This document shows positions 43,818-52,069 of a stretch of 64,000 nt of DNA, piece by piece. A model generated the notes under the pieces. The model saw nothing but the letters and a program-made list of their open reading frames with translations, made no database searches and was not told where the DNA came from. The DNA lies in NCBI GenBank assembly GCA_034110465.1, contig JAWUZD010000008.1, positions 51,754 to 115,753 on the forward strand, written 5' to 3'. The stretch is from Aurantibacter sp034110465 (GTDB taxonomy: Bacteria; Bacteroidota; Bacteroidia; Flavobacteriales; Flavobacteriaceae). The translations under genes were made by a program, and so were the position numbers. Each line of letters opens with the position of its first letter. Positions within the stretch are counted from its first letter, which is position 1.

Positions 43818-44396
43818 TTATAGTTTCTTAACGTATTCTGTAATAATTACAATTCGAGTAGGACCAATTTTACCTTCTATAAAGGTTTCGTTTTCATGAT
43901 CTAATCTAATATTTCTAACAGCAGTTCCTTGTTTAGCAACCATACTAGATCCTTTAACTTTTAAATCCTTAATTAAAACGACAGAATCTCCAGTTTCCAA
44001 AACAACACCATTTACATCTCTATGAATTAACTTGCCTTCTTCATCTTCGCCTTCACCTGTAGATTTAGCAAACTCCAAAACGTCTTCTTCAAGATACATC
44101 ATATCTAGCAAATCTTTTGGCCAACCTTCATGGCGCAAGCGAGATAACATTCTCCAAGCTGCTACTTGTACTGCTTGGTGTTCGCTCCACATACTATCGT
44201 TTAAACAACGCCAATGGTTTGCATCTGTAGAATCAGGGTTTTCTATTTGATCTACACATGTTTTACAAGCAGTAAGTGTTTCCTTTAAGCTTTGATCTTT
44301 TCTAGGCGCTAAAGTATGTAGTTGTAAGTGTTCTTTGTTTTGACATAATTCACATTTACCATCTGCACGCTTGCTTAATTCTCTCTCTAAACTCAT
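43818..44396 (-). CDS. PhnA-domain zinc-ribbon protein
   Basis: A 192-residue protein with an N-terminal zinc ribbon (CELC and CKTC pairs) and a C-terminal PhnA/YjdM domain (about 125-192: DVNGVVLETGDSVVLIKDLKVKGSS). Despite the name, this family is not shown to break down phosphonates. A middle helical region contains WRMLSRLRHEGWPKDLLDM. Transcribed alone, ending at the terminator at 43766. Confidence 0.88.
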   Translation of the reverse strand: MSLERELSKRADGKCELCQNKEHLQLHTLAPRKDQSLKETLTACKTCVDQIENPDSTDANHWRCLNDSMWSEHQAVQVAAWRMLSRLRHEGWPKDLLDMMYLEEDVLEFAKSTGEGEDEEGKLIHRDVNGVVLETGDSVVLIKDLKVKGSSMVAKQGTAVRNIRLDHENETFIEGKIGPTRIVIITEYVKKL

Positions 44397-44474
44397 TGTA
44401 TATTGTATTTAGTACAATAATAGTGATTATTTGAAGAACTGAATTCTTTGTAAGTATAAGTTTTATTAGTAAAG

Positions 44475-45077
44475 TTAAATCTTATCGTGAATTTTAGTAT
44501 GTTTCCCGTTATTCCAAAGTGTTAGAATATCTGTAGCAACTTGCGCACCACTTCCGGAAGCAATAGCAAATTGACTTCTTCCTCCAGCAAGTGTTCCGGC
44601 AACATAAAGGTTTGTTGCAACTAAGTTGTTTTCATTTTTAAGCCAAACTCGGTCTTTCTCTGTTTGAGCTTGTGGATGAGGTTCTAGATAAGCTTCTAAG
44701 CCTTTAATATTAATAAGATTAGTGTAGCCAACTGCAACTACAATGCGTATTGTTTTGTAAGCGTTTTTATTGGTTGTAATTTCAAAATAAGTATTAAACT
44801 TTGTAATACTTATTACTTTTTCTTTTTCAATTTGAAGCACTTCTGGATATAGCGATTTTAGTTGTTCTTTTCCAGATTCAAGAATCTCACGACCTAAAGT
44901 TCCAGGTTTTAAACCTAAAACGTTATTAAATAGAGCGTTTTGTAAATGAGACGTTTTTTGATGTGTAATAATAGCAACGTTTTTATCTTTAGTAAATGGT
45001 TTTTTTAAACCAGAACCTAAAACTAAAGCGCATGATAATCCTGCTGCTCCACCACCAATTATTAGCGTGTCTAACAT
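44475..45077 (-). CDS. Short FAD-dependent oxidoreductase-like protein
   Basis: A 200-residue protein related to thioredoxin reductases. Seen: the FAD-binding IIGGGAAGLSCAL and the C-terminal LYVAGTLAGGRSQFAIASGSGAQVA. The NADPH-binding domain and the CxxC redox pair of true thioredoxin reductases are missing; the length is about 100 residues short. The frame is intact and reads through smoothly, so it may be a naturally compact FAD protein, not decay. It starts 1 base before the end of a small membrane-protein gene, so the two and MarC may be cotranscribed. Confidence 0.8.
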   Translation of the reverse strand: MLDTLIIGGGAAGLSCALVLGSGLKKPFTKDKNVAIITHQKTSHLQNALFNNVLGLKPGTLGREILESGKEQLKSLYPEVLQIEKEKVISITKFNTYFEITTNKNAYKTIRIVVAVGYTNLINIKGLEAYLEPHPQAQTEKDRVWLKNENNLVATNLYVAGTLAGGRSQFAIASGSGAQVATDILTLWNNGKHTKIHDKI

Positions 45078-45278
45078 TTACTTGCCTTTACTCTTTAATT
45101 CAATTTTTTTAGAAATCCTTAAAATTTGAAGTAATAAAACAGCACATAGTCCAGCTAAAATGGTAATAAACGCAGACATACTTTCGCCCTGAAAAGGTGC
45201 CTCTAGATTAATAAGTGTAATATTGTAAATTACCAATACTATAGCAATTGCGGTTAATATATATGTAAATATCTTCAT
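45078..45278 (-). CDS. Small membrane protein
   Basis: A 66-residue protein with two membrane segments (about 2-22 and 35-53) and a basic C-terminus (KKIELKSKGK). I recognise no family. It lies between MarC (11-base gap) and the FAD protein (immediately adjacent), which supports a real gene in a three-gene unit. Confidence 0.65.
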   Translation of the reverse strand: MKIFTYILTAIAIVLVIYNITLINLEAPFQGESMSAFITILAGLCAVLLLQILRISKKIELKSKGK

Positions 45279-45289
45279 AGTTAAAAAGC

Positions 45290-45871
45290 TTAAGCGAATA
45301 ATATTTTAATATTTTGTGCAAAAAGTTTTACTGCAATAGCTAATAGTAATACACCAAATACTTTACGAATAATACTAATTCCATTTTGTCCTAAAAATTT
45401 CTCAATACGTTTAGATGTCTTTAAAACAATATAAATTACAATTACATTTAATAAAACAGCAATAATAATGTTTTGTATTTCAAACTCAGCACGTAAAGAA
45501 AGTAGTGTTGTTAAACTTCCTGGTCCTGCAATTAATGGAAACGCTAATGGAAAAACAGAAGCTGTTATAGGATTAGTTTCTTCTTCTTTATAAAGGGTAA
45601 TTCCTAAAATCATTTCTAGTGCAATAAAAAACAAAATAAAAGATCCTGCTACAGCAAAAGAATAAACATCTAAACCAATAAGTTGTAACATGCTTTGTCC
45701 TAAAAAAAGAAATGAAATTAAAATTATACCAGCAATAATAGCAGCTTTTCCACTTTGAATATGACCAACTTTTTTTCGTAAATCAATAACTAAAGGTGTA
45801 TTTCCAATAATGTCAATTACTGCAAACAGTACCATAAATGCTGTAAAGATCTGTTTTAATTCGAATTCCAT
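45290..45871 (-). CDS. MarC family integral membrane protein
   Basis: A 193-residue protein with six membrane segments and MarC/UPF0056 motifs: FAVIDIIGNTPLVIDL at the N-terminus and ASVFPLAFPLIAGPGSLTTLL in the middle. Once linked to multiple antibiotic resistance, the family has no confirmed transport substrate. First gene of the minus-strand unit with the small membrane and FAD proteins. Confidence 0.93.
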   Translation of the reverse strand: MEFELKQIFTAFMVLFAVIDIIGNTPLVIDLRKKVGHIQSGKAAIIAGIILISFLFLGQSMLQLIGLDVYSFAVAGSFILFFIALEMILGITLYKEEETNPITASVFPLAFPLIAGPGSLTTLLSLRAEFEIQNIIIAVLLNVIVIYIVLKTSKRIEKFLGQNGISIIRKVFGVLLLAIAVKLFAQNIKILFA

Positions 45872-45921
45872 AATTCTTTTTTTAATTTTCGTTGCAAAAG
45901 TATCTTAATATAAAGACTTTA

Positions 45922-45954
45922 TTGTTAAATAAAAGTAAAGTTTCTTTAAATTTG
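45922..45954 (+). promoter_or_regulatory. Promoter of the DUF3109 gene
   Basis: TTG at 45922-45924 and TAAATTTG at 45947-45954 with 22-base spacing, close to the Bacteroidota pattern. The -7 box lies inside the longer possible reading frame, so it supports the internal start at 45976. Confidence 0.5.
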
Positions 45955-45975
45955 TATCAAAATAAAAAGACTACT

Positions 45976-46551
45976 ATGTTCCAAATAGGAAAAACTATTG
46001 TTTCAGAGCAAATTATTGAAAACGATTTTATGTGTAATCTTTCGGCTTGTAAAGGAGCTTGTTGCATAAATGGAGATGCTGGCGCACCACTTACGGTTGA
46101 AGAAGCAGATATTCTGGAAGAAATTTATCCTAAAATAAAGTCTTATCTGAGACCAGAAGGTATTGCTGCTATTGAGGCTCAAGGAACTTCTGTAATTAGT
46201 GATGGAGAGATAGAAACTCCTTTAATAAATAATGCAGATTGCGCATATGTTATTTTTGATGATAAAAAAACAGCGCTTTGTGGTATTGAAGAAGCTTATA
46301 ATCAAGGAGACGTAACCTGGAAAAAACCAGTTTCTTGTCATTTATATCCAATTCGCGTAAAAGAATATTCTGAATTTTCTGCGGTTAATTATGATAAATG
46401 GGAAATTTGCGATGACGCATGTAGTTTAGGTAAAGAATTGCAAATTCCAGTCTATAAATTTGTGAAAGAAGCTTTAGTTAGAAAATTTGGTGAAACGTGG
46501 TATAACGAGTTGTGCTTAGCAGCCGATAAACACGTTAAAAGGAAGAAATAA
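45976..46551 (+). CDS. DUF3109 family protein (Cys-rich)
   Basis: A 191-residue protein starting MFQIGKTIVSEQII; this start is chosen over 45892 because family members begin here and the promoter falls between. It is rich in cysteines: FMCNLSACKGACCINGDAGAPL, later NADCAYV, SCHLYPI and a final pair near EICDDAC. The arrangement resembles the YkgJ-type zinc/iron cysteine clusters. Function unknown. Confidence 0.88.
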   Translation: MFQIGKTIVSEQIIENDFMCNLSACKGACCINGDAGAPLTVEEADILEEIYPKIKSYLRPEGIAAIEAQGTSVISDGEIETPLINNADCAYVIFDDKKTALCGIEEAYNQGDVTWKKPVSCHLYPIRVKEYSEFSAVNYDKWEICDDACSLGKELQIPVYKFVKEALVRKFGETWYNELCLAADKHVKRKK

Positions 46552-46900
46552 AATAGTAAAATCTCTTGCTTTTTTATTTAGTTGTTTGTACGAGTTTTTT
46601 TTATTTTTAATAAATAATTAATTTTATTAAATCGCTTACTAGCGATGAAATAAAGCCCTTACAGCTTTTGTTAAAAACTTGTTGAAAAGCTCTTTTCTTT
46701 TTTAGAAAATCAACCTAACTATTTCTGATATTTGTTAAACTAAAAACACATCAATTTTATTTAGATGTTATTTTAAGTTAATTCAGACAAATTAATCGTC
46801 CTGTTTTTTAATTTAAAAGTTAACAGATGTCATGCTTTTTTGTGTATAGTACCTAGTTCAACCAAAAATGTTTTTGGTGGAAATTTTAAGAGCCTAAAAG
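46552..46900. other. Leader and promoter region of nrdBA
   Basis: A 349-base gap without coding sequence. It contains several T-rich and A-rich runs and a palindrome at 46861-46878 close to the nrdB start. I found no clear TAnnTTTG box and no certain NrdR boxes. Confidence 0.5.
46861..46878. promoter_or_regulatory. Palindrome just before nrdB
   Basis: ACCAAAAA and TTTTTGGT form perfect 8-base arms around TG, ending 22 bases before the nrdB start codon. It could be an operator or a leader hairpin that reduces ribosome access; no T-run follows, so termination is unlikely. Confidence 0.45.
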
Positions 46901-48175
46901 ATGGAAATAACGCAAATTATTAAGAGAGATTATGAAACCAGTAGTTTTGTTTTAAACAAAATTACTAATGCTATTGAAAAGGCAATGATGTCTGTTCAAG
47001 TAGGTACACGTAATGATGCGGAAAATATTTCTAATAGTGTATATAAAAGTATGCTTCAATTAAAAAATAACGAAGCCAACTATATACCAACAGTAGAGCA
47101 GGTTCAAGATATTGTTGAAGAAAAATTAATGGAAAGCTCTTTTCCTAATGTAGCAAAAGCTTATATTCTTTACAGAAATGAGCAAGCTAGAAAAAGAAAG
47201 ACCGATATTTTTGAAAAACGAATTAACTTTAAACCTTTTGAGTATCCGCAATTATATGAATATGTAAATGCAATTCGTCATTCATATTGGATTCACACAG
47301 AATTTAACTATACAAGTGATATTCAGGATTTTAAAACTGGATTAAATGAAGTAGAAAAAAGCGCAATTAAAAACGCTATGTTAGCTATTTCTCAAATAGA
47401 GGTTGCTGTAAAAACATTTTGGGGTGATGTTGTTCATAAAATGCCCAAACCAGAAATTGGTGCAGTTGGAGCTACTTTTTCAGAAAGTGAAGTAAGACAT
47501 CACGATGCTTATTCACACTTATTAGAAGTACTTGGTCTTAATAGTGAGTTTAAAGAATTGAAGAAGAAACCAGTAATGATGGAACGTGTTCATTATTTAG
47601 AAACTGCTTTAAGAAATTCTAAAAGTGAGGATAATCAAGATTATTCTGAGTCTATTGTTTTGTTCTCATTATTTATAGAACACGTGTCTTTATTCTCTCA
47701 GTTTTTAATTATTATGGCTTTTAATAAGCATAAAAATGTGCTAAAAGGAATTTCTAACGTTGTAGAAGCGACGTCTAAAGAAGAGCAAATTCATGGCGAT
47801 TTTGGTATAGATCTTATTAAAATTTTAAGAGATGAAAAGCCAGAATGGTTTGGTGAAGAATATAAGAAAGTAACTACAGAAATGTCTATAAAAGCTTTTG
47901 AATCTGAAAGTAAGATTGTAGACTGGATTTTCGAAAAAGGAGAATTAGATTTCTTACCTAAAAATGTAGTAAAAGAATTTTTAAAAAATCGTTTTAATAG
48001 ATCTTTAGTGAGTATTGGATTAGATGCTGTTTTCCCAGTAGATGAGGTTTTACTTAAGGAAACAGAATGGTTTGATGACGAAATTATTGGAACCAAACAT
48101 GGCGATTTCTTTGTAAAAAGATCAATAGCCTACACAAAAAGAAGCAAAAGTATAACTTACGAAGACCTATTTTAA
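46901..48175 (+). CDS. nrdB: Ribonucleotide reductase small subunit with N-terminal ATP-cone
   Basis: A 424-residue NrdB with an ATP-cone fused in front (about residues 4-95). The ferritin-like domain keeps the radical/metal residues: Glu167, Glu197 and His200 with radical Tyr204 (SEVRHHDAYSHL), Glu260, and Glu295/His298 (EEQIH). The C-terminal tail ends SITYEDLF for binding NrdA. This arrangement has been described in Leeuwenhoekiella blandensis, where the cone controls subunit oligomerisation and thus activity. nrdA follows after 2 bases and lacks its own cone, consistent with the switch having moved to NrdB. Confidence 0.95.
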   Translation: MEITQIIKRDYETSSFVLNKITNAIEKAMMSVQVGTRNDAENISNSVYKSMLQLKNNEANYIPTVEQVQDIVEEKLMESSFPNVAKAYILYRNEQARKRKTDIFEKRINFKPFEYPQLYEYVNAIRHSYWIHTEFNYTSDIQDFKTGLNEVEKSAIKNAMLAISQIEVAVKTFWGDVVHKMPKPEIGAVGATFSESEVRHHDAYSHLLEVLGLNSEFKELKKKPVMMERVHYLETALRNSKSEDNQDYSESIVLFSLFIEHVSLFSQFLIIMAFNKHKNVLKGISNVVEATSKEEQIHGDFGIDLIKILRDEKPEWFGEEYKKVTTEMSIKAFESESKIVDWIFEKGELDFLPKNVVKEFLKNRFNRSLVSIGLDAVFPVDEVLLKETEWFDDEIIGTKHGDFFVKRSIAYTKRSKSITYEDLF

Positions 48176-48177
48176 TT

Positions 48178-49959
48178 ATGAGCAACACAATAACCAACCA
48201 AAACGTAAAAGTCTCTAATACAGAAGAACTTGTAGAAGTAAGAAAAAAGACTTTAAAAGTGAATAATGAATTAAATAATCAACCAGAAATTGAATGGTTG
48301 ACAGAAAACAGTCGTAAGTTTTTAGAGTCTGGATATTTAACAGACGGAATATCTCCAGAACAACGTATTAGAGATATAGCAGAAAATGCAGAACGTATAT
48401 TAAAAATAGACGGTTATGCAGATAAGTTCTATAAATATATGGCTGCTGGTTATTATTCTTTAGCTTCTCCAGTATGGTCTAATTTTGGTAAACAAAGAGG
48501 TTTGCCTATTAGTTGTTTTGGTTCTCATATAGCAGATGATATGGGTGATATTTTGTACTCGCAGTCTGAGGTAGGAATGATGTCTAAATTAGGTGGAGGA
48601 ACATCTGGTTACTTTGGGAAATTACGTCATAGAGGTGCGCCAGTAAAAAATAATGGGAAATCTTCTGGTTCAGTTCATATCATGCAATTATTTGAAAAAA
48701 TGGTTGATGTTGTAAGTCAAGGTTCTGTTAGAAGAGGTCGTTTTTCTCCTTATTTACCAATAGATCACCCAGATATTAATGAGTTCTTAGAAATAGGAAC
48801 AGAAGGGAATCCAATCCAAGAATTGACACATGGTGTTACTGTAAGCGATAAATGGATGGAAGAAATGCGCGATGGTGATGTTGAAAAACGTAAGGTTTGG
48901 GCTAAAGTCTTACAATCAAGATCAGAAATAGGATATCCATATATACTATTTAGAGACAATGCAAACAATAACGCTGCAGATGTTTATAAAGATAAAAACA
49001 TGGAAATATACGCAAGTAACTTGTGTACAGAAATCATGTTACCGTCTAACGAAGATTGGTCTTTTGTTTGTTGTTTATCTTCTATAAACTTATTGCATTA
49101 CGATAAGTGGAAAGATACTGATGCTGTAGAAACACTTACTTATTTCTTAGATGCAGTAATGGAAGAGTTTATTATGAAATTAGAAGTCTATAGAGATTCT
49201 AGTGATCGTGATGATCTGCTTACATTTAAATTCATGGAGAAAGCCTATAACTTTGCAAAAGAAAATAGGGCTTTAGGATTAGGAGCTTTAGGATGGCATT
49301 CGTTATTACAATCTAAAATGTTATCTTTTGATAGTAAAGAAGCATTTGATTTAAATTATGAAATATTTAAATGCATTAAAGATAAATCATATAAAGCTTC
49401 TGAAGAATTAGCTAAAATGTATGGCGAACCAGAAGTCTTGAAAGGTTACGGACGACGAAACACAACGCTTAATGCTATTGCACCAACAACATCTTCTGCT
49501 TTTATTTTAGGACAAGTATCACAAGGTATCGAACCAATATGGTCAAATATTTATGTAAAAGATATTGCTAAAATTAAAACGACTATTAAGAATCCATTTT
49601 TAGAAAATCTTTTAGAAGAAAAAGGTAAGAATACAGTAGATGTTTGGAGAAGTATTCGTGATATGGATGGTTCTGTTCAGCATTTAGATTTCTTTACAGA
49701 ACACGAAAAGAATGTATTTAAAACATATCCTGAAATAGACCAATTAGATGTTGTGTATCAAGCTGCAAGTAGACAAACCTTTATAGATCAAGGACAATCT
49801 ATTAACGTTATGGTTCATCCAGATATGCCAACAAAAGATTTGAATAACATATATGTTACTGCTTGGGAAATGGGCGTAAAATCTATGTATTATCAGCATA
49901 GTATGAATGCCGCTCAAAAATTTAAACAAAAGAAAGAATGTACTAGTTGCGAAGGTTAA
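48178..49959 (+). CDS. nrdA: Ribonucleotide reductase large subunit
   Basis: A 593-residue class I NrdA, short because it has no N-terminal ATP-cone. Catalytic residues are visible: Cys113 (ISCFGSH) paired with a cysteine in FVCCLSS (about 298/299), and Asn281-Cys283-Glu285 in NLCTEI. The pair Cys588/Cys591 in the C-terminal tail CTSCEG would pass electrons from thioredoxin or glutaredoxin. It reduces ribonucleoside diphosphates with NrdB. Ends at the palindromic terminator at 49984. Confidence 0.95.
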   Translation: MSNTITNQNVKVSNTEELVEVRKKTLKVNNELNNQPEIEWLTENSRKFLESGYLTDGISPEQRIRDIAENAERILKIDGYADKFYKYMAAGYYSLASPVWSNFGKQRGLPISCFGSHIADDMGDILYSQSEVGMMSKLGGGTSGYFGKLRHRGAPVKNNGKSSGSVHIMQLFEKMVDVVSQGSVRRGRFSPYLPIDHPDINEFLEIGTEGNPIQELTHGVTVSDKWMEEMRDGDVEKRKVWAKVLQSRSEIGYPYILFRDNANNNAADVYKDKNMEIYASNLCTEIMLPSNEDWSFVCCLSSINLLHYDKWKDTDAVETLTYFLDAVMEEFIMKLEVYRDSSDRDDLLTFKFMEKAYNFAKENRALGLGALGWHSLLQSKMLSFDSKEAFDLNYEIFKCIKDKSYKASEELAKMYGEPEVLKGYGRRNTTLNAIAPTTSSAFILGQVSQGIEPIWSNIYVKDIAKIKTTIKNPFLENLLEEKGKNTVDVWRSIRDMDGSVQHLDFFTEHEKNVFKTYPEIDQLDVVYQAASRQTFIDQGQSINVMVHPDMPTKDLNNIYVTAWEMGVKSMYYQHSMNAAQKFKQKKECTSCEG

Positions 49960-49983
49960 ATCAAGCGCATAGTGTTAAATAAC

Positions 49984-50015
49984 AAAAAAGCTTCAATATA
50001 TATTGAAGCTTTTTT
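49984..50015. terminator. Perfect palindromic terminator after nrdA
   Basis: A 32-base perfect palindrome (stem begins AAAAAAGCTTCAATA) flanked by A and T runs. It uses the same AAAAGCTTCA stem as the terminators at 35413 and 37331. Confidence 0.8.
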
Positions 50016-50063
50016 TGTGCTAATTGTTTTTATTATAGGAGAAACAAATCACTTTTAATAAAT

Positions 50064-51077
50064 TCACTTTCTCACTTTAAACGTATAAGTAGCTACCAAA
50101 TCATTTTTAATAAAAAGATGTACATTGTAAAATCCAGGTGTTTTAAACTTGTGTTTTAATGTGACTACTTTTTTAGCCATAACAACATTTTTTACTAGTA
50201 TTCTTTCAGATTGAGAACCATTATTTGTTATTAAATAAAAATCGGTTGTTTTTGCGCCCTTATTAAGATTGAATTTAAAAACAGCATTATCTTTTGTACT
50301 TAAATAAGAATGCATTTTTTTTGGAGAAACAAGATTATCTAATTTTTCGTAACCACTTCTATAAAGCACAGGTTCGTTTAAAAAAGAATTAAAGGTATAA
50401 GTTTCATTTCCTAATAAAAGCCATTTTTCATCTAATGGATAATGAGTTTTTGCAAATAGTTTTGGTGCGGTTAAAAAATAACCATCACAATAATTAAAGC
50501 TAAAATCCATAGTAGTTAAATCTTGTTTGCCACTTGCCCAAGTAGCATCTGCTAAATACCATTTTTCATCTAACAACACAGCATTCCACGAATGATTGGG
50601 ACTTTCAAAATCTGTAATATCTGTCTGACTTGTTCTTCCGTAACCGTGAATCATTTCGCATTTTAAATTGGCGAAATAACACAGTTCTTTTAATAAATAA
50701 GCATATGCTGTACAAATGGTTTTATTGTGCTTTAAGAGCGATCTAAAAAGTCCTGGCTTAAATCTTTTATTCCATTGTTTTAACTTTAATGGTTTGTTTC
50801 TAAAACGGTATAATTTTCTTTCTTGAACTTCAAGTAAATTATAATCGTTGGCTATGTTATTTGAGACCCAAAAATAGATCGCTCTAAATTTTTCAGTTTC
50901 GGTTTTTAAAGTATGGGTTAAGTTGAAAGCTAATAAAGGTAAATTGCTTAAATCACTATTTTTATAAGCCATAGCAATACTATCGGCTTTATTAAAATTA
51001 ATAGAACCGAAATCAGATTTTTGAGCATATAAATGACTTATAAAAAATAATGATATTAAGACTTTTATGGATTTCAT
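50064..51077 (-). CDS. Transglutaminase-like domain protein
   Basis: A 337-residue secreted protein with a signal peptide (MKSIKVLISLFFISHLYAQ). A transglutaminase-core domain carries the triad Cys122 (KTICTAYAYLL), His162 (NHSWNAV) and Asp177 (LADATW). The C-terminal 120 residues are beta-rich and of unknown role. Family members may act as proteases or cross-linkers in the periplasm. It follows the small carboxypeptidase-regulatory-like gene after 7 bases on the same strand. Confidence 0.88.
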   Translation of the reverse strand: MKSIKVLISLFFISHLYAQKSDFGSINFNKADSIAMAYKNSDLSNLPLLAFNLTHTLKTETEKFRAIYFWVSNNIANDYNLLEVQERKLYRFRNKPLKLKQWNKRFKPGLFRSLLKHNKTICTAYAYLLKELCYFANLKCEMIHGYGRTSQTDITDFESPNHSWNAVLLDEKWYLADATWASGKQDLTTMDFSFNYCDGYFLTAPKLFAKTHYPLDEKWLLLGNETYTFNSFLNEPVLYRSGYEKLDNLVSPKKMHSYLSTKDNAVFKFNLNKGAKTTDFYLITNNGSQSERILVKNVVMAKKVVTLKHKFKTPGFYNVHLFIKNDLVATYTFKVRK

Positions 51078-51084
51078 TTTAAAT

Positions 51085-51558
51085 TTATTTTTTGCGTTTA
51101 GATTTATATGGTTTGTTTGAGTTTTCTGCTACCAAAACAATTTCAGTTTCCTCAACTTTAAATAGTACATTAATCTCTTGGTTGTATTCTTTAACTATTA
51201 TTTCCTGAGGTGTATATCCAATATAGCTAAAGACTAATACGTCGCCTTTTTTTAAAGGTTTTGGGAATTTAAACGCTCCATTTTTATCTGTAGCTGTTCC
51301 AATTCTGGTGTTTTTTAAAATCACATTTGTGTTTTCTAAAGGCCCGTATTCATCACTAATTTGTCCAGAAAATTCTAAAGTTTCAACTTGGGTTTTAGAA
51401 ATTACTGTTGGTGTGGTTTGCGCATTTGCGGTTTGAAAGCTAAATGTAGTCGCTCCAATTACAGCTAAAATGGCAAAGGATTTCTTCAAGTTGAAATCAA
51501 AACCTGGCGTTTGATGGTTAACGTCTTTTGTCTGAGTTGTTTTTGATTGTGTTTTCAT
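51085..51558 (-). CDS. Small secreted CarboxypepD_reg-like protein
   Basis: A 157-residue protein: an unusually polar first 25 residues, a signal-like hydrophobic segment (about 27-46), then a single CarboxypepD_reg/plug-like beta domain (FSGQISDEYGPLENTNVILKNT, SYIGYTPQEI). Such domains usually sit in front of TonB-dependent receptors; here it stands alone. A GATxxNGxF-type turn (TATDKNGAFKFP) is visible. Possibly a partner of the transglutaminase-like protein downstream. Confidence 0.72.
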   Translation of the reverse strand: MKTQSKTTQTKDVNHQTPGFDFNLKKSFAILAVIGATTFSFQTANAQTTPTVISKTQVETLEFSGQISDEYGPLENTNVILKNTRIGTATDKNGAFKFPKPLKKGDVLVFSYIGYTPQEIIVKEYNQEINVLFKVEETEIVLVAENSNKPYKSKRKK

Positions 51559-52069
51559 AATTTATATTGTTTTACTCAAAGGTATAGTGACTTTACACTT
51601 TTTAAAAACGTGGTTGAGGTAGTGGTAATTCTCACTTAGTTAAACCTGCTTTTCGCTGAGTAAACGCATAAATGCTTATTTTATAATTAGTTAAATTCAT
51701 CTAATTTTGACTTCAAAAAGTATCAAAAAATAATTTATGTTAAATTTTTGTTAAAATGTAAAACGAACCATTTTTTGCTTTTTATTTGTAGTGTACTTAG
51801 CTGAACATTTGAAAACTATTTCTATGTTCGGGCTTTTGGAAAATGGGAAGTTATATTCAAAAGCAGCTTACAGATTAAGCAACCGAATTTTAAAGCTAAC
51901 TTCCGCTTTTACTACCATATTTGCTAGCCAGCACGACTTTGGCTTTGCACCTACGTCAGAATTGAAAATTCAAATTTGATTATCTAACTATTACTTGTTT
52001 TTTACAGCCCGATTATCGGAATAATCACTGCTGTCTTCAAATTAAAATTAACGTTTTAGGCAACTAATA
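51559..52069. other. Gene-free leader region before speA
   Basis: A 511-base gap. It contains a 62-codon open frame (51791-51979) whose product has no recognised family and no ribosome binding site, probably chance or a degenerate remnant, and a hairpin at 52004-52034. Nothing else recognisable. Confidence 0.5.
52004..52034 (+). promoter_or_regulatory. Hairpin in the speA leader
   Basis: GATTAT/ATAATC closes the tetraloop CGGA; a second stem ACAGC/GCTGT flanks it with a small internal loop. It ends 35 bases before the speA start codon. No T-run follows, so it may be a leader structure or operator, not a terminator. Confidence 0.45.

Noticed and set aside
44475..45077. Pseudogene of a thioredoxin reductase
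   Set aside because: No stop or frameshift is seen, start and end fit neighbours closely, so a compact functional protein is more likely.
51791..51979. 62-codon open frame before speA as a gene
   Set aside because: No ribosome binding site, no recognised family, and it lies in a long gap that looks like a leader or a decayed repeat.
52040..52069. Integron attC-like site (TTAGGCAAC) before speA
   Set aside because: Only a short core resembles such a site; no matching partner box or integrase is seen.
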